Source: CAYJVB01 sp964373575
GTDB lineage: Archaea; Aenigmatarchaeota; Aenigmatarchaeia; CG10238-14
Assembly: GCA_964373575.1 (NCBI GenBank)
Contig: CAYJVB010000002.1
Location: forward strand, 1 to 63,331
DNA: 63,331 nucleotides
Direction of reading: 5' to 3'
This document shows positions 8,256 through 17,808 of the stretch, one piece after another. The notes beneath the pieces were generated by a model. It was not told the origin of the DNA. It did no database searches and saw only the letters and a program-made list of their open reading frames with translations. The position numbers and the translations under genes are program-made. Position 1 is the first letter of the stretch; every line of letters begins with the position of its first letter.

Positions 8256-9113
8256 CTATTTAACCAAGCTTTCTTCTTTTAATTTTCTTGTAGCTTCATC
8301 CATATTTGAAAAATGAATACCTATTTTTTTTGCTTTAGATACATCTAATGAAGTATCCTTTGGTCGTTGTGATTTGAATCCTATTTCTTTACTATATATA
8401 GGCTTTACTAAATTTTCATTAAAGTTGAAGGTTTTTGCAACTTTCCTCATTAAATCGTATCTTGAAATTCTTTCGCTGCCTGCCATGTGATATATGCCAT
8501 TTAGATCCTTTTCAGTTGTTTTGATGATGGCCTCGGATAATTCAGAAACTAATGTTGGCGATTCTATTAAATCAACGGCTGCTGTAATCTCACCCTTTTC
8601 TAAGCTATTGATAATCCAGTTGAATATACTTCTTTGCTTATTACTGAGCAAGGCGCTTGTTCTGATTATCACAGAGTGTTCGATAGTATTTGTCAGCCAT
8701 TCTCCAATAAGTTTTGTTTTTCCATAAAAGTTTATAGGGTTGATTATATCATCTTCTTTGTAGAGTCCTTTATTTCCGTCAAACACATAAGTTGTGGATA
8801 TGAAGATCAATTTCGATTTGGATCTGTTGCACGCATCCACTATGTTTTTGGTTCCAATAACATTTGTTTCCCACGCGGTTTCCATGTTAGTTTCGCATGT
8901 ATCAGGATTGCTAACAGCACCGCAATGAATCGTCCAATCTGGTTTTATTCTCTCGAACAAATCAATAATGCTATCTCTTTTTGCTAGATTAATATTAAAA
9001 AGGTTTTTATTTGCTTTCTCTATGGTCAAATCTAAACCATAATTTTCATGTTTTGATGCCGAATAGACATCACTACCAAGCTGTCCATTTACACCAGTAA
9101 TTAGTATTTTCAT
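8256..9113 (-). CDS. dTDP-4-dehydrorhamnose reductase-like (RmlD family)
   Basis: RmlD-type reductases reduce the 4-keto group of a deoxy-nucleotide sugar with NAD(P)H. From the ATG at 9113 the protein has 285 residues and starts MKILITGVNGQLGSD, the usual RmlD N-terminus; the frame is open further to 9161, but that adds a non-homologous 16 residues. YGKTK supplies the catalytic Tyr-x3-Lys. The segment ESPTLVSELSEAI corresponds to the substrate-binding loop (usually QxGxPT) with its first residues changed. It is directly upstream of a sugar C-methyltransferase on the same strand, which suggests that the 4-keto sugar is methylated and then reduced. Confidence 0.83.
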   Translation of the reverse strand: MKILITGVNGQLGSDVYSASKHENYGLDLTIEKANKNLFNINLAKRDSIIDLFERIKPDWTIHCGAVSNPDTCETNMETAWETNVIGTKNIVDACNRSKSKLIFISTTYVFDGNKGLYKEDDIINPINFYGKTKLIGEWLTNTIEHSVIIRTSALLSNKQRSIFNWIINSLEKGEITAAVDLIESPTLVSELSEAIIKTTEKDLNGIYHMAGSERISRYDLMRKVAKTFNFNENLVKPIYSKEIGFKSQRPKDTSLDVSKAKKIGIHFSNMDEATRKLKEESLVK

Positions 9114-9143
9114 CTTCTCACTAGCTATTAGATTTTCGATTAG

Positions 9144-9155
9144 TTTTATAAGTTT
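9144..9155 (+). promoter_or_regulatory. TATA box of the Nudix-like gene at 9174
   Basis: The run ttttataagttt is centred 25 nt before the ATG at 9174. This is the spacing expected when transcription starts at or next to the start codon, that is a leaderless transcript. The gap also separates this gene from the divergent RmlD-like gene. Confidence 0.55.
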
Positions 9156-9173
9156 AATCATTATCTAGATGAT

Positions 9174-9998
9174 ATGACTACTCAAATATTGTATATTGGA
9201 ACTGCACTTAGGAAATACAGAAAAATGTTTAAAGGTAAAGATGTTTTTGGCCTTGGACGTGATATTTTCTTGAATGACCAAAGTTCTGAGGATATTATAG
9301 AAGTAGACATTGGCAATAATGACAAGATCTATGTATGTGATGTTAAAACACCAGGTTATCCTCCTAAGAATTTTGTTAATACTTTTCACCTCTTGGGTGG
9401 TAGCTGGATAAATCCTAACCATAGAACACCCTTTGACGTGATGAAAGCAGAACTTAGTGAGGAAATTAACCACACTAAGTTTGTTAAACTTTTGGTTAAT
9501 TGTATGAAACCATTTGGTAATTATATAAAATGCATACCAAAAGAAGTTCATGGAAACCAGAATCATCCCGCAGATTATCATATAATTGTTTCATCAGTAT
9601 TTGTTTCTTCAGTTACAAAAACTCAGCTTGAAGATGTTTTGGAAATTTCATCTACTGATTCCAAAAGAAAATTTGGTAAGGATTTGTTATCGGTATTAAA
9701 GCCTATTTTCGTAGAGTCAGATCCGGGTGCAATTACACTTGGTGACATTAAAAATGGTAGATGCAAGAAATTTTGTTGGGGACATAATGTAGTGCTGTCA
9801 GACTATTTTTATGAAAAATTTGATATTCATGTGGAAATTCCGGGTTTCGATGGAATCATTGTGGACAGGTTGACATCCTCACCTTTAACCCCATTTTCTG
9901 ACAGACCAGAAACCGAACATACCAGACAGAATCCCATAAAGCGCGGACTTTTTGATGATTCTTTCAGTTTTAATCCTGAACCAAATAATAGTCACTGA
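9174..9998 (+). CDS. hypothetical protein with an atypical Nudix-like segment
   Basis: This 274-residue soluble protein is not firmly assigned. Around residues 75-100 it has TFHLLGGSWINP followed by a helix with KAELSEEI, which resembles the Nudix pattern of a glycine-rich turn followed by E-x-x-E-E, but the box's arginine is alanine and its second glycine is asparagine. Flanking strands fit a Nudix core. The last 40 residues are polar and Pro/Ser-rich, probably unstructured. It is expressed from its own leaderless promoter and overlaps the convergent GT39 gene by 7 nt. It may act on a nucleotide sugar or be a non-catalytic binder. Confidence 0.5.
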   Translation: MTTQILYIGTALRKYRKMFKGKDVFGLGRDIFLNDQSSEDIIEVDIGNNDKIYVCDVKTPGYPPKNFVNTFHLLGGSWINPNHRTPFDVMKAELSEEINHTKFVKLLVNCMKPFGNYIKCIPKEVHGNQNHPADYHIIVSSVFVSSVTKTQLEDVLEISSTDSKRKFGKDLLSVLKPIFVESDPGAITLGDIKNGRCKKFCWGHNVVLSDYFYEKFDIHVEIPGFDGIIVDRLTSSPLTPFSDRPETEHTRQNPIKRGLFDDSFSFNPEPNNSH

Positions 9999-11539
9999 AT
10001 CTTGTATATTCTCAACCTATTTATGAAGATATTTCTTATGCCAAGATATGTATACCAATTAATTTCCTTTGAATATTCCATTTCGGGTAACCTGTTTCTT
10101 ACTATATCCTGTATGTAAGTGTAGTTGAATTCTATGGCTCTTTCATCGACAACTAGGTATTGCGGAGCTATTCTCAGGAATTCTTCTTTTGAGTTTGGTA
10201 CTAAATATACTGTTATGTTATCCCAAGGACGTGAATCTATTTCTTTGACTGCAATCAAATCTGGGGTTGCTAATGGATAGGCAACCATTACGGTTTCTGG
10301 CTTCGTGATATCAAAATACTCGAAAATTCTTAGATAAATTGTATCTCTATTTATGTAGTAGTTGGTGTAGTTGTAAATCTGTAGAATCAACAGTCCAAAT
10401 AGAAATATTAAAACGATTTTGCGCTGGCTTATTTTCTGTATTGCTGTTGCGAATAATATGGAGAATGCTGGTAGCAGTGGTAGGCCATAGCGGAAGCTTA
10501 TTTGCGCATAAAATGAATGTAACATTACAGCTGTGATCCAGATTAATAGTATTTTATATTCGTCTTTTAATTTCGGTGTTTGTATGACCCAAAATGTGAA
10601 TATAACATCACCTAAAAACAGAAACGGATAGAATTTCATGTCAGGTTCTTTTAGCAAAAATAAGTAATTGCCGAATATTAAGAAAAGTAGTGCTATTAAT
10701 AAATAGATTTTTTCATACTTTTTGAAGAATATTGAGTAAGTTATTATTAGAAATGCGATGAAATTTCCGTTTTGAATGAAATTGAAAAATATGTTTGTAG
10801 TGTAATTTTTGCCTATCAAGAAAATATTTTTGAAATCAGTTGGAATTAATATACCACGTTCAACACTTGGATCATAGGCATATCCTTTTACTGAAGTGTG
10901 CCATACTGTCCATGAAATTAGTGCGATTGCTGGTATTAGAAATAAAAGAAATTCCCACTTGAATCTTCTTTTTAAAATAACATATACTAACGGGATTACT
11001 GATACTAAGATTCCAGGCGCTTTGGTTAGAGCAGTCATAGATCCGAATAAGACAAAAAGGAAATAGTATTTCTTGTCTTCTGTTTTCAATGCTCTTATAA
11101 GAAAATACATTGTTGTTGTAAATAGAGCCGTTAATGGAATATCAAAATAAACCCAGTTACTTACTACAAAAAACCAAGGCTGAACAGACAAGAATATAGT
11201 TGCCAGTAATCCGATTTTCTCACCAAATAATTCCTTTCCTATGAAAAATGTCATCAATAGTGCAATTACTGAAAAAATTAGTATAACGGAATGTGATACT
11301 ATCACGGACTCACCAAATATTTTGTATGAAAGTGCTAATACCCAAAATAGAAAATAAGGGTGCCCAAAATCTTGAGGCGGTATAGAAAATAATCCATTCT
11401 CAAGCAAATATTTTGATTGAGAGACCCAAGCTACTGCATCATAATGATATGGATTTGCTAGTGTTGGGATATGTAAAATAATGAATGTAACAATTACTGC
11501 AAGCAACATATAGTGAGTTTTTCTTCTCTGAAATTTCAT
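9992..11539 (-). CDS. GT39/ArnT-like membrane glycosyltransferase
   Basis: The 515-residue protein has an N-terminal span, a first extracytoplasmic loop with the acidic YHYDAVAW segment (about 32-39), about ten further membrane spans, and a soluble C-terminal part from about 410. That is the layout of the PMT/ArnT GT-C superfamily, which transfers sugars from polyprenyl-phosphate donors on the outer face of the membrane. A GHPYFLFW segment follows the first loop, as in this family. Acceptor and sugar are unknown. Two other members occur at 16267 and 35034. The gene stands alone, convergent to the Nudix-like gene. Confidence 0.8.
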   Translation of the reverse strand: MKFQRRKTHYMLLAVIVTFIILHIPTLANPYHYDAVAWVSQSKYLLENGLFSIPPQDFGHPYFLFWVLALSYKIFGESVIVSHSVILIFSVIALLMTFFIGKELFGEKIGLLATIFLSVQPWFFVVSNWVYFDIPLTALFTTTMYFLIRALKTEDKKYYFLFVLFGSMTALTKAPGILVSVIPLVYVILKRRFKWEFLLFLIPAIALISWTVWHTSVKGYAYDPSVERGILIPTDFKNIFLIGKNYTTNIFFNFIQNGNFIAFLIITYSIFFKKYEKIYLLIALLFLIFGNYLFLLKEPDMKFYPFLFLGDVIFTFWVIQTPKLKDEYKILLIWITAVMLHSFYAQISFRYGLPLLPAFSILFATAIQKISQRKIVLIFLFGLLILQIYNYTNYYINRDTIYLRIFEYFDITKPETVMVAYPLATPDLIAVKEIDSRPWDNITVYLVPNSKEEFLRIAPQYLVVDERAIEFNYTYIQDIVRNRLPEMEYSKEINWYTYLGIRNIFINRLRIYKIQ

Positions 11540-11567
11540 ATCTACTTTATGTTATTAAGAAGATAAA

Positions 11568-11576
11568 TTTTATAAT
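11568..11576 (+). promoter_or_regulatory. TATA box of the GT4 gene at 11598
   Basis: The sequence tttataatt is centred about 26 nt before the ATG at 11598, so the transcript is probably leaderless. The region is shared with the divergent GT39 gene that starts at 11539. Confidence 0.55.
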
Positions 11577-11597
11577 TTTAATGTACAATAGTCCACT

Positions 11598-12725
11598 ATG
11601 AAGATCGCCTTTGTATTACCACATTCGCCTCAATATGCAAAAATTAGCGAAGGGGATTATTTGAAGCATCCTAAATATGAACATCAATATTGTAAGGCAT
11701 TGAGAGATCTGGGCCATGAAGCTGAATTGTTTGTTTTGTCATACAAAAAAAAGCCATATAGAAAAAGACATATTTTCGGACATTTTGTTAACTTTATTCC
11801 CGTTGACTTTAAATTAGGCAATTCAGAATTTTCGTTTAAACTTTTGGAAGTCCTATGGAAAAGTAATTTTGATATATACCATCTTCATGCATATTATTTT
11901 CCAATGTTCGATCCTTTGTCTGTAATGTGCAAGATAAAAAACTTTTCCTTTGTATGTCAATTTCATGGCAAAGGTCCAGGACAACCGAGATTTTTTGATA
12001 GATTGATTAAATTTTTTACATTGAGATTGCCTGCTAAAATATTATGTGTTACTCGCGAAGAGGTAGATAATGTTAAGAAAGTTTTTGGTTTGCCTTCTGG
12101 AAATGTGACATTCTTTCCTAATGGTTTGGACTTGGATTATTTCAAACCAAGAATAATTTCTAAAGAACAGATGAAGTTAAGTGGCAGCATCTTTTATTTA
12201 CTTTTTGTTGGTAGACTGTCTTTTCATAACAAAGGTGTAGATACCTTAATTAATGCTGTGTCTAAGTTGCCTGATGATGTAAAATTATTGGTCATTGGAG
12301 ATGGACCTGATTTCAACAATATGCTTGAACTCATCAAGAAATTGGATTTAGAAGATCGTGTTATACCTCTCGGTGGACAACCTGGTAGTGTTGTAGTTAA
12401 ATATTATAATGTGGTTGATTGTATTGTAGCGCCTTCTAACTTTGATTTTTGGCCTGGGGTGGTTTTAGAGGGTATGTACTCCAAAAAGCCTGTTATTGCA
12501 TCTAAAGTTGGAGGGATTCCTGATATGATAGACAATTGGAAGACCGGTATATTAGTTGAACCGGGTAATGTTAATCAAATTGTTAATACTGTGTTGAAAC
12601 TAAAAAAAGATAAAAAACTATCGTCATTTATAGGAAATAATGCTCATAAAAAGGTTAAAACTCAATTCAATTGGGATATAATTGGAAAAAGAGCCGAAAA
12701 AATATACGAGGAGGTATTGAGATGA
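11598..12725 (+). CDS. GT4-family glycosyltransferase
   Basis: A GT-B fold retaining glycosyltransferase of 375 residues using a nucleotide sugar in the cytoplasm. The N-terminal domain starts MKIAFVLPHSPQYAK; the C-terminal donor-binding domain has LLFVGRLSFHNKG near residue 205 and the acidic EGMYSKKPVIAS (about 290), the family's E-x7-E-like region, though its second glutamate is not obvious. It is the first gene of a two-gene unit; its stop overlaps the ATG of the methyltransferase (ATGA). Acceptor unknown. Confidence 0.85.
   Translation: MKIAFVLPHSPQYAKISEGDYLKHPKYEHQYCKALRDLGHEAELFVLSYKKKPYRKRHIFGHFVNFIPVDFKLGNSEFSFKLLEVLWKSNFDIYHLHAYYFPMFDPLSVMCKIKNFSFVCQFHGKGPGQPRFFDRLIKFFTLRLPAKILCVTREEVDNVKKVFGLPSGNVTFFPNGLDLDYFKPRIISKEQMKLSGSIFYLLFVGRLSFHNKGVDTLINAVSKLPDDVKLLVIGDGPDFNNMLELIKKLDLEDRVIPLGGQPGSVVVKYYNVVDCIVAPSNFDFWPGVVLEGMYSKKPVIASKVGGIPDMIDNWKTGILVEPGNVNQIVNTVLKLKKDKKLSSFIGNNAHKKVKTQFNWDIIGKRAEKIYEEVLR
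12708..12715 (+). promoter_or_regulatory. strong Shine-Dalgarno site deciding the start at 12722
   Basis: The sequence gaggaggt lies 6 nt before the ATG at 12722 and inside the end of the GT4 gene. It decides in favour of that start over an upstream in-frame TTG at 12671, and shows that internal operon genes here use Shine-Dalgarno initiation while first genes look leaderless. Confidence 0.75.
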
Positions 12726-13357
12726 GTAAAACATACATACCAAAGCGAGGCACTGAAATATTGAAGTATCATGCTAAAACACAATTATATGATTTGAAAG
12801 GAAGCAAGAGGGTTTTAGATTTTGGTTGTGGACCCGGTTTTTGGATGGAGATGCTCCGTGAAATGAATTCTGATCCTATAGGCGTTGATATCTCACTTGA
12901 TCATATAAAAATTTGTAAACGCAAAGGATTTACAAGTTATGTTGGCGGCGTAAATTATCTATCTAAATTTTCTAGTAGTTCATTCGATGCTATTTTATGC
13001 TCTTTTGTCATTGAACATTTGACTAGAGAAGATATAGATGCAATGTTAAATCATTTCCACAGAATATTGAGACCTAATGGAATATTAGTTATAAATACTG
13101 ACAATTGGCATAGTGCATATAAAAAATTTTATGATGACTATACACATAAAACACCATTTACAGGAATATCATTAAAGGAACTTGTACAAAGTAAAAAATT
13201 TCGTGTCAAAAGACTGGCCTATTTTCCCACCATTTTCAAAGGATTCGGGTTACTTTCTTCATATTTCCCGTTTTTTACCAGATTTTTTTATATGTTACTA
13301 GAACTAGATAACCTGTTCAATAGAAGAAATATGAAATTGGTTGCAGAAAAGGTTTAA
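12722..13357 (+). CDS. class I SAM-dependent methyltransferase
   Basis: This 211-residue methyltransferase (Methyltransf_11 style) has the SAM-binding glycine motif VLDFGCGPGFW (about residues 36-46), the acidic end of strand 2 in GVDIS, and the post-motif FVIEHL (around 95), with an ILRPNGILVI strand near 115. The start at 12722 is set by a strong Shine-Dalgarno site and by the 4-nt ATGA overlap with the GT4 gene. It probably methylates a glycan or lipid intermediate made by its partner; the substrate is unknown. Its stop overlaps that of the convergent GT2 gene by 4 nt. Confidence 0.82.
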   Translation: MSKTYIPKRGTEILKYHAKTQLYDLKGSKRVLDFGCGPGFWMEMLREMNSDPIGVDISLDHIKICKRKGFTSYVGGVNYLSKFSSSSFDAILCSFVIEHLTREDIDAMLNHFHRILRPNGILVINTDNWHSAYKKFYDDYTHKTPFTGISLKELVQSKKFRVKRLAYFPTIFKGFGLLSSYFPFFTRFFYMLLELDNLFNRRNMKLVAEKV

Positions 13358-14280
13358 TGCAATTTTTTCTTAATGTTATTTTCCAAATCTTCGGTTTTCT
13401 TTGTGCTGACTATAAGTTCTCCTAGCAAACCAATAGAAATAAACTGAATGCCTATTATCATAAACAATACTCCTAGAGCTAAAATTGGCCTATCCCAAAT
13501 CGTAACACCTTTAGACCAGAGGTATGTCATATAAACACCAATAGAAAAACCGATCAAAAAGAATAACATGCCTATAAAGCCAAATAAATGAAGTGGCCTT
13601 TTAGAAAATCTCATAAGAAACTTTACCGTTATTAGATCCAAAAATCCCTTTACCAAGCGAGTCACTCCGTATTTTGATTGACCAAACTTTCTTGATCTGT
13701 GATTAACTTTTATTTCAGAAACCTTATATCCTTTCCAATGGGCTAAAGCAGGTATATATCTATGAAGCTCACCGTATATGTTCAGACTTTTTGCAACCTC
13801 CTTTCTAAATATTTTAAAGCCACAATTGCTGTCATGGATATTAACTCCCGTAGTGATTGATGTAAGCTTGTTAAAAATTTTGGATGGCATCGTTTTTGTT
13901 ATAGGATCGTTTCTTATATACTTCCAACCGACAACCAAATCATAACCCTGGTTTATTTTTTTTAGCATTCTGGGTATTTCTGCAGGATCATCTTGTAAAT
14001 CTCCATCCATTGTAATCACAAAGTCACCATTTGCATGGTTGAAGCCGATCATTAAGGCAATAGATTTTCCAAAATTTTGACGCAGTTCAATAACCTTCAC
14101 ATTTTTATCTTTTTTATGTAGTTTTTCTAATTCAGGAGAAGTATTATCTTCACTCCCATCATCTATAAATATTATTTCGTATCTTTTTCCAATATTTTTT
14201 AGAGTTTCTGTTAACTCTCTATGTAGGATAGCTACATTTTTTTCTTCATTTTTGACAGGTATGATTATAGATAGATCCAT
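13354..14280 (-). CDS. GT2-family polyprenyl-phosphate glycosyltransferase with C-terminal membrane anchors (DPMS/GtrB-like)
   Basis: The 308-residue protein has a GT-A domain starting LSIIIPVKNEE (3-13), FIDDGSEDNT near 38, and the metal-binding MDGDLQDDP (about 90-98), followed by two membrane helices (about 232-253 and 268-292). This is the layout of synthases that put a sugar on undecaprenyl or dolichyl phosphate, such as GtrB and archaeal DPMS. Its product would be a donor for the GT39 enzymes here. It is monocistronic, divergent from asnB with a 61-nt gap. Confidence 0.87.
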   Translation of the reverse strand: MDLSIIIPVKNEEKNVAILHRELTETLKNIGKRYEIIFIDDGSEDNTSPELEKLHKKDKNVKVIELRQNFGKSIALMIGFNHANGDFVITMDGDLQDDPAEIPRMLKKINQGYDLVVGWKYIRNDPITKTMPSKIFNKLTSITTGVNIHDSNCGFKIFRKEVAKSLNIYGELHRYIPALAHWKGYKVSEIKVNHRSRKFGQSKYGVTRLVKGFLDLITVKFLMRFSKRPLHLFGFIGMLFFLIGFSIGVYMTYLWSKGVTIWDRPILALGVLFMIIGIQFISIGLLGELIVSTKKTEDLENNIKKKLH

Positions 14281-14341
14281 GCTAATCTCTATTATATACT
14301 TCTTTTTAATTTTTAAATTGTAATTGATTTTTTAGATTGGA

Positions 14342-16270
14342 ATGTGCGGTATAGCAGGATTTGTTGGCATTTCTGATAGGCAGCTTCTGAAGAAAATGTG
14401 TAATATTATACAGCACAGAGGACCTGATGAATCTGGTTTTTTTATCGATGATAATGTAGGTTTGGGAAATCAAAGACTCAGCATTATTGATGTTGCAGAA
14501 GGACATATGCCTATGCAGAATGAAGATAAGACTATTACAATCACATATAATGGCGAGATTTATAATTACCTTGAGCTGAAAAAAGAACTTGAAGAGAAAG
14601 GCCATAGATTCAGTACTAGATCAGATACTGAAGCAATAATTCACGCTTATGAGGAATATGGTGACAGTTGTGTTGAAAAATTAAGAGGTATGTTTGCTAT
14701 AGCACTTTGGGACACCAAGAAAAAATCACTGTTTTTAGCAAGAGACAGGTTTGGTAAAAAACCATTATATTATACTTATGTTAATGGTGTTTTTTTATTT
14801 GGTTCAGAAATCAAATCAATTTTGCTTCATGCTGGCGTTAAGAGGCAGTTGAATTATGAAGCTTTAGATAAATATCTCACATTTAGGTATGTTCCTGGAT
14901 CAATTACGATGTTCAAAAACATCTACAAATTGCCTCCTGGTCACATATTGAACTATTCCAATGGCAAGGCTAAAATAAGAAAATATTGGAGTCTATCTCT
15001 AGATAAGTTCGATAATATGAGTGAACAATACTATAGTGAAAAATTATTTGAAATGCTGAAAGAGGCTGTCAAAATAAGATTGATGAGTGAGGTTCCATTA
15101 GGCGCTTATCTTTCTGGTGGTATTGATTCAAGTTCTATTGTTGGTATAATGAGTACTTTAGTTGAAGAGCCTGTTAAAACTTTTTCTGTTGGTTTTACAG
15201 GATATGGAGAAGTAGATGAACTCAGCCACGCTCAACTAGTAGCGGATCACTTCAATACCGACCATAGACATTTCTATGTAGAGGCTAATACATCGAAATT
15301 GTTACCACAAATTGTGTGGCATTTTGATGAGCCAAATGCTGATCCTGCTGCAATTCCAGTTTATTTGCTCTCGGAGATGACAAAGAAATTTGCAACTGTT
15401 GTTTTAGTGGGTGAAGGTGGAGATGAAATGTTTGCTGGATATCAGTGGTACAAAATAATGTCTCTAGGTAAAAAAGTTAGCTTAACACCGAAATTTATGA
15501 GATCAGTTATTCCTGCTGTTATAAAAAATACTCCTAAATGGTTATTGAATATGATTTTTGAGTATACTTCTGCATTGGGTGAAGAGGGAATGAAAAGGTT
15601 TGAACAATTTATTTCATTGCTTGATAATGAGTCAGATGCATTTCTTTTAATGATTTCTATTTTTACTGAGGATGAGAAGAAAGAATTGTATAATGATGAT
15701 TTACTTAAGCAGAAATTTACGCCGGCAAATGAAACTGTTAAATCATATTTTGAAAATAACAATGTACCTACGCTGAATAAAATGCTTTTGTATGACTCTA
15801 ATAATTGGTTGCAACATCTTTTGATGAAGACTGATAAAATGACTATGTCTAAATCAATTGAAGCTAGAGTTCCTTTTTTGGATCATGTTTTTGCAGAATT
15901 TGTTGCCAGAATACCGCCGGGACTGAAACTGAGAGGAAAGACGGATAAATATATTTTGAGAAAGTCCATGTCGAGACTAATACCTAAAGAGATTATGAAA
16001 AGAAAGAAACATCAATTTTTTGTTCCTATTGATGCATGGTTTGAAGGAGAACTAAGAGATGTTGTTTTGCAAATATTGTCAGAGTCTAATGTTGAGAAAG
16101 GAAAATGTTTCAGGTATGATTATATAAAAAAAATCATTGAAAGACACGGTTCATCCAAATTGTATTATAGCAGGCAGTTGTGGAATTTATTGATTTTTGA
16201 GATGTGGCATAAGACTTTTATTGAGAATGATCATGTTAGCAAACCTTTAGTTTTAGATAAGATGATTTAA
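14342..16270 (+). CDS. asnB: asparagine synthetase B-type (glutamine-hydrolysing) amidotransferase
   Basis: This 642-residue enzyme has the class II glutaminase domain with nucleophile C2 (MCGIAGFVG) and conserved IQHRGPDESG and YNGEIYNY segments, followed by the ATP-pyrophosphatase synthetase domain with the SGGIDSS P-loop (around residue 258) and EGGDEMFAGY (about 359-368). In primary metabolism it converts aspartate to asparagine. Homologues in polysaccharide loci amidate uronic acids to uronamides. The context, among glycosyltransferases with a UDP-sugar dehydrogenase at 2678, makes the glycan role plausible but not proven. The C-terminus runs longer than the minimal enzyme. Confidence 0.92.
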   Translation: MCGIAGFVGISDRQLLKKMCNIIQHRGPDESGFFIDDNVGLGNQRLSIIDVAEGHMPMQNEDKTITITYNGEIYNYLELKKELEEKGHRFSTRSDTEAIIHAYEEYGDSCVEKLRGMFAIALWDTKKKSLFLARDRFGKKPLYYTYVNGVFLFGSEIKSILLHAGVKRQLNYEALDKYLTFRYVPGSITMFKNIYKLPPGHILNYSNGKAKIRKYWSLSLDKFDNMSEQYYSEKLFEMLKEAVKIRLMSEVPLGAYLSGGIDSSSIVGIMSTLVEEPVKTFSVGFTGYGEVDELSHAQLVADHFNTDHRHFYVEANTSKLLPQIVWHFDEPNADPAAIPVYLLSEMTKKFATVVLVGEGGDEMFAGYQWYKIMSLGKKVSLTPKFMRSVIPAVIKNTPKWLLNMIFEYTSALGEEGMKRFEQFISLLDNESDAFLLMISIFTEDEKKELYNDDLLKQKFTPANETVKSYFENNNVPTLNKMLLYDSNNWLQHLLMKTDKMTMSKSIEARVPFLDHVFAEFVARIPPGLKLRGKTDKYILRKSMSRLIPKEIMKRKKHQFFVPIDAWFEGELRDVVLQILSESNVEKGKCFRYDYIKKIIERHGSSKLYYSRQLWNLLIFEMWHKTFIENDHVSKPLVLDKMI

Positions 16271-17808
16271 TTAACACAAACTGTATTTCTCAATAAGCAA
16301 ATATAGTTACACCTTGGTGGTTCATGGCCATCGTAATACTTGAAGCGATATATTTCTATATCCCCTATTTTTCTTTCGAATTCAACTAAATTGTTTTCTT
16401 TTAACATATCCATTACATTTGCCATTTTAGGATCTATTGTGATTGTTTTTCTTAGAGGGTCATGTACAACCCATTTAATACCATACCCGTACAATGTTTG
16501 GCTAAAATCTGTAGATTTTTCTAGCAGGCAATATCTATATGATTTGACGAATTCACCTTCTTTTACGAGGTTGAACATTAAATAACTAGGATATATGGCG
16601 GTTGTTTCTGAAGTCAGGTAGAATGGCTCTTTGTTTTGTAACAAGAAATCAGCAACTTCTTGGTCGTAAGTTGGATTAAATTTTATGGCATAACTTTTGA
16701 ATGCCATTGAGGCGTTGATAACTAAAAGAATTGCAAATATTGCAATGAATTTTACTCCAAATTTTTTTGCTAATTCATATGAAAATACACCAAACATTAA
16801 AACTAGAGGCGTAATTAGATCTATTATATATCTGTGATCTTTGTTAGGGGATATTGTTAGATATGTGTAGAAGACAAGAATCCATATTGTGAAAAACTTC
16901 CAGTGCGGACTTTTGTTTTTGAAGTAGAAGATCAGTGATAGTATCAGTAAAATAGAAAGGGGAAAGACGAAATACCATCTGTTGATTAATATCCCATAAT
17001 GTAACCAGCCAGCAATACTCGTGAATTGAGGATCGCCTTCGCCATAGCCAGCAAAGAAGGCTCCTTGTGGTTGAAATAGTGGTTGAACAACACCAAGTTT
17101 AAACATTAAATAGACATAAGGCAGACTTAATACTCCAAATAGAACAAATGAATACAAGAGGTACTTTAGGTGTTTTCTATTTTCGGTCATCCAATATAAA
17201 AACAAAGCTATAGCAAGTAATCCGATGAACCATTTAACCATAAATCCAAGAAACATTGTGAAACCGGCAGTGAGATAATCCTTTTTTTTACCTGATTTAT
17301 AGGCACGAAGATACATGTATGCTGTTAATCCTGTGAAGAAACCAACAGGGAGATCTAGCAATGTGCTTCTTCCAAGATAGATTACTATTGGAATGCTTGC
17401 AAAAATGAGAACTGTTAAAATCGCCACTTTTTCTTCTTTGTATAAAAACATTGAAAATTTGTATAACATTAGAATGAATAGCGCTGTTATTACTATCGTT
17501 ACTAACCTTCCTAAAATATAACTTTCTCCCAGAATTCCGAATAATAGACCTCTTGTAGCTTCTATAAGTGGTGGATAATAGATTGTAACTTTTGGATAGT
17601 ATGTAAGATAAGTTAGTCCATATTTGTATATCGCTGAAATGGACGGATGAGTTAGAGCATATTTCATGACATCTTTATAGAAAACACTTACTAGCAAATG
17701 AGTACCTTCATCACTCTCGATACTTGATTTAACTGCTAGATAAATCAGAAATGCAAAATAGAATGAAAAAAGTAATATCAGTGCGATGTTATGTTTCTTT
17801 AATTTCAT
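16267..17808 (-). CDS. GT39/ArnT-like membrane glycosyltransferase
   Basis: From the ATG at 17808 the protein has 513 residues, with a first membrane helix (about 5-25), an acidic ESDEGTHLLV loop (about 30-39) that supplies the aspartate/glutamate typical of GT-C enzymes, about ten more spans, and a soluble C-terminal region. The frame is open to 17850, but the ATG at 17808 overlaps the upstream GT4 stop by 4 nt (ATGA), a coupling seen elsewhere here. The last 20 residues hold three cysteines. It probably uses a polyprenyl-phosphate sugar outside the membrane. Stop overlaps asnB by 4 nt. Confidence 0.8.
   Translation of the reverse strand: MKLKKHNIALILLFSFYFAFLIYLAVKSSIESDEGTHLLVSVFYKDVMKYALTHPSISAIYKYGLTYLTYYPKVTIYYPPLIEATRGLLFGILGESYILGRLVTIVITALFILMLYKFSMFLYKEEKVAILTVLIFASIPIVIYLGRSTLLDLPVGFFTGLTAYMYLRAYKSGKKKDYLTAGFTMFLGFMVKWFIGLLAIALFLYWMTENRKHLKYLLYSFVLFGVLSLPYVYLMFKLGVVQPLFQPQGAFFAGYGEGDPQFTSIAGWLHYGILINRWYFVFPLSILLILSLIFYFKNKSPHWKFFTIWILVFYTYLTISPNKDHRYIIDLITPLVLMFGVFSYELAKKFGVKFIAIFAILLVINASMAFKSYAIKFNPTYDQEVADFLLQNKEPFYLTSETTAIYPSYLMFNLVKEGEFVKSYRYCLLEKSTDFSQTLYGYGIKWVVHDPLRKTITIDPKMANVMDMLKENNLVEFERKIGDIEIYRFKYYDGHEPPRCNYICLLRNTVCVN

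Noticed and set aside
9165..9581. 138-residue ORF on the minus strand opposite the Nudix-like gene
   Set aside because: It lies wholly inside the plus-strand gene 9174-9998, has unlikely composition (runs of aromatic and Ile residues) and no motif. It is a shadow frame.
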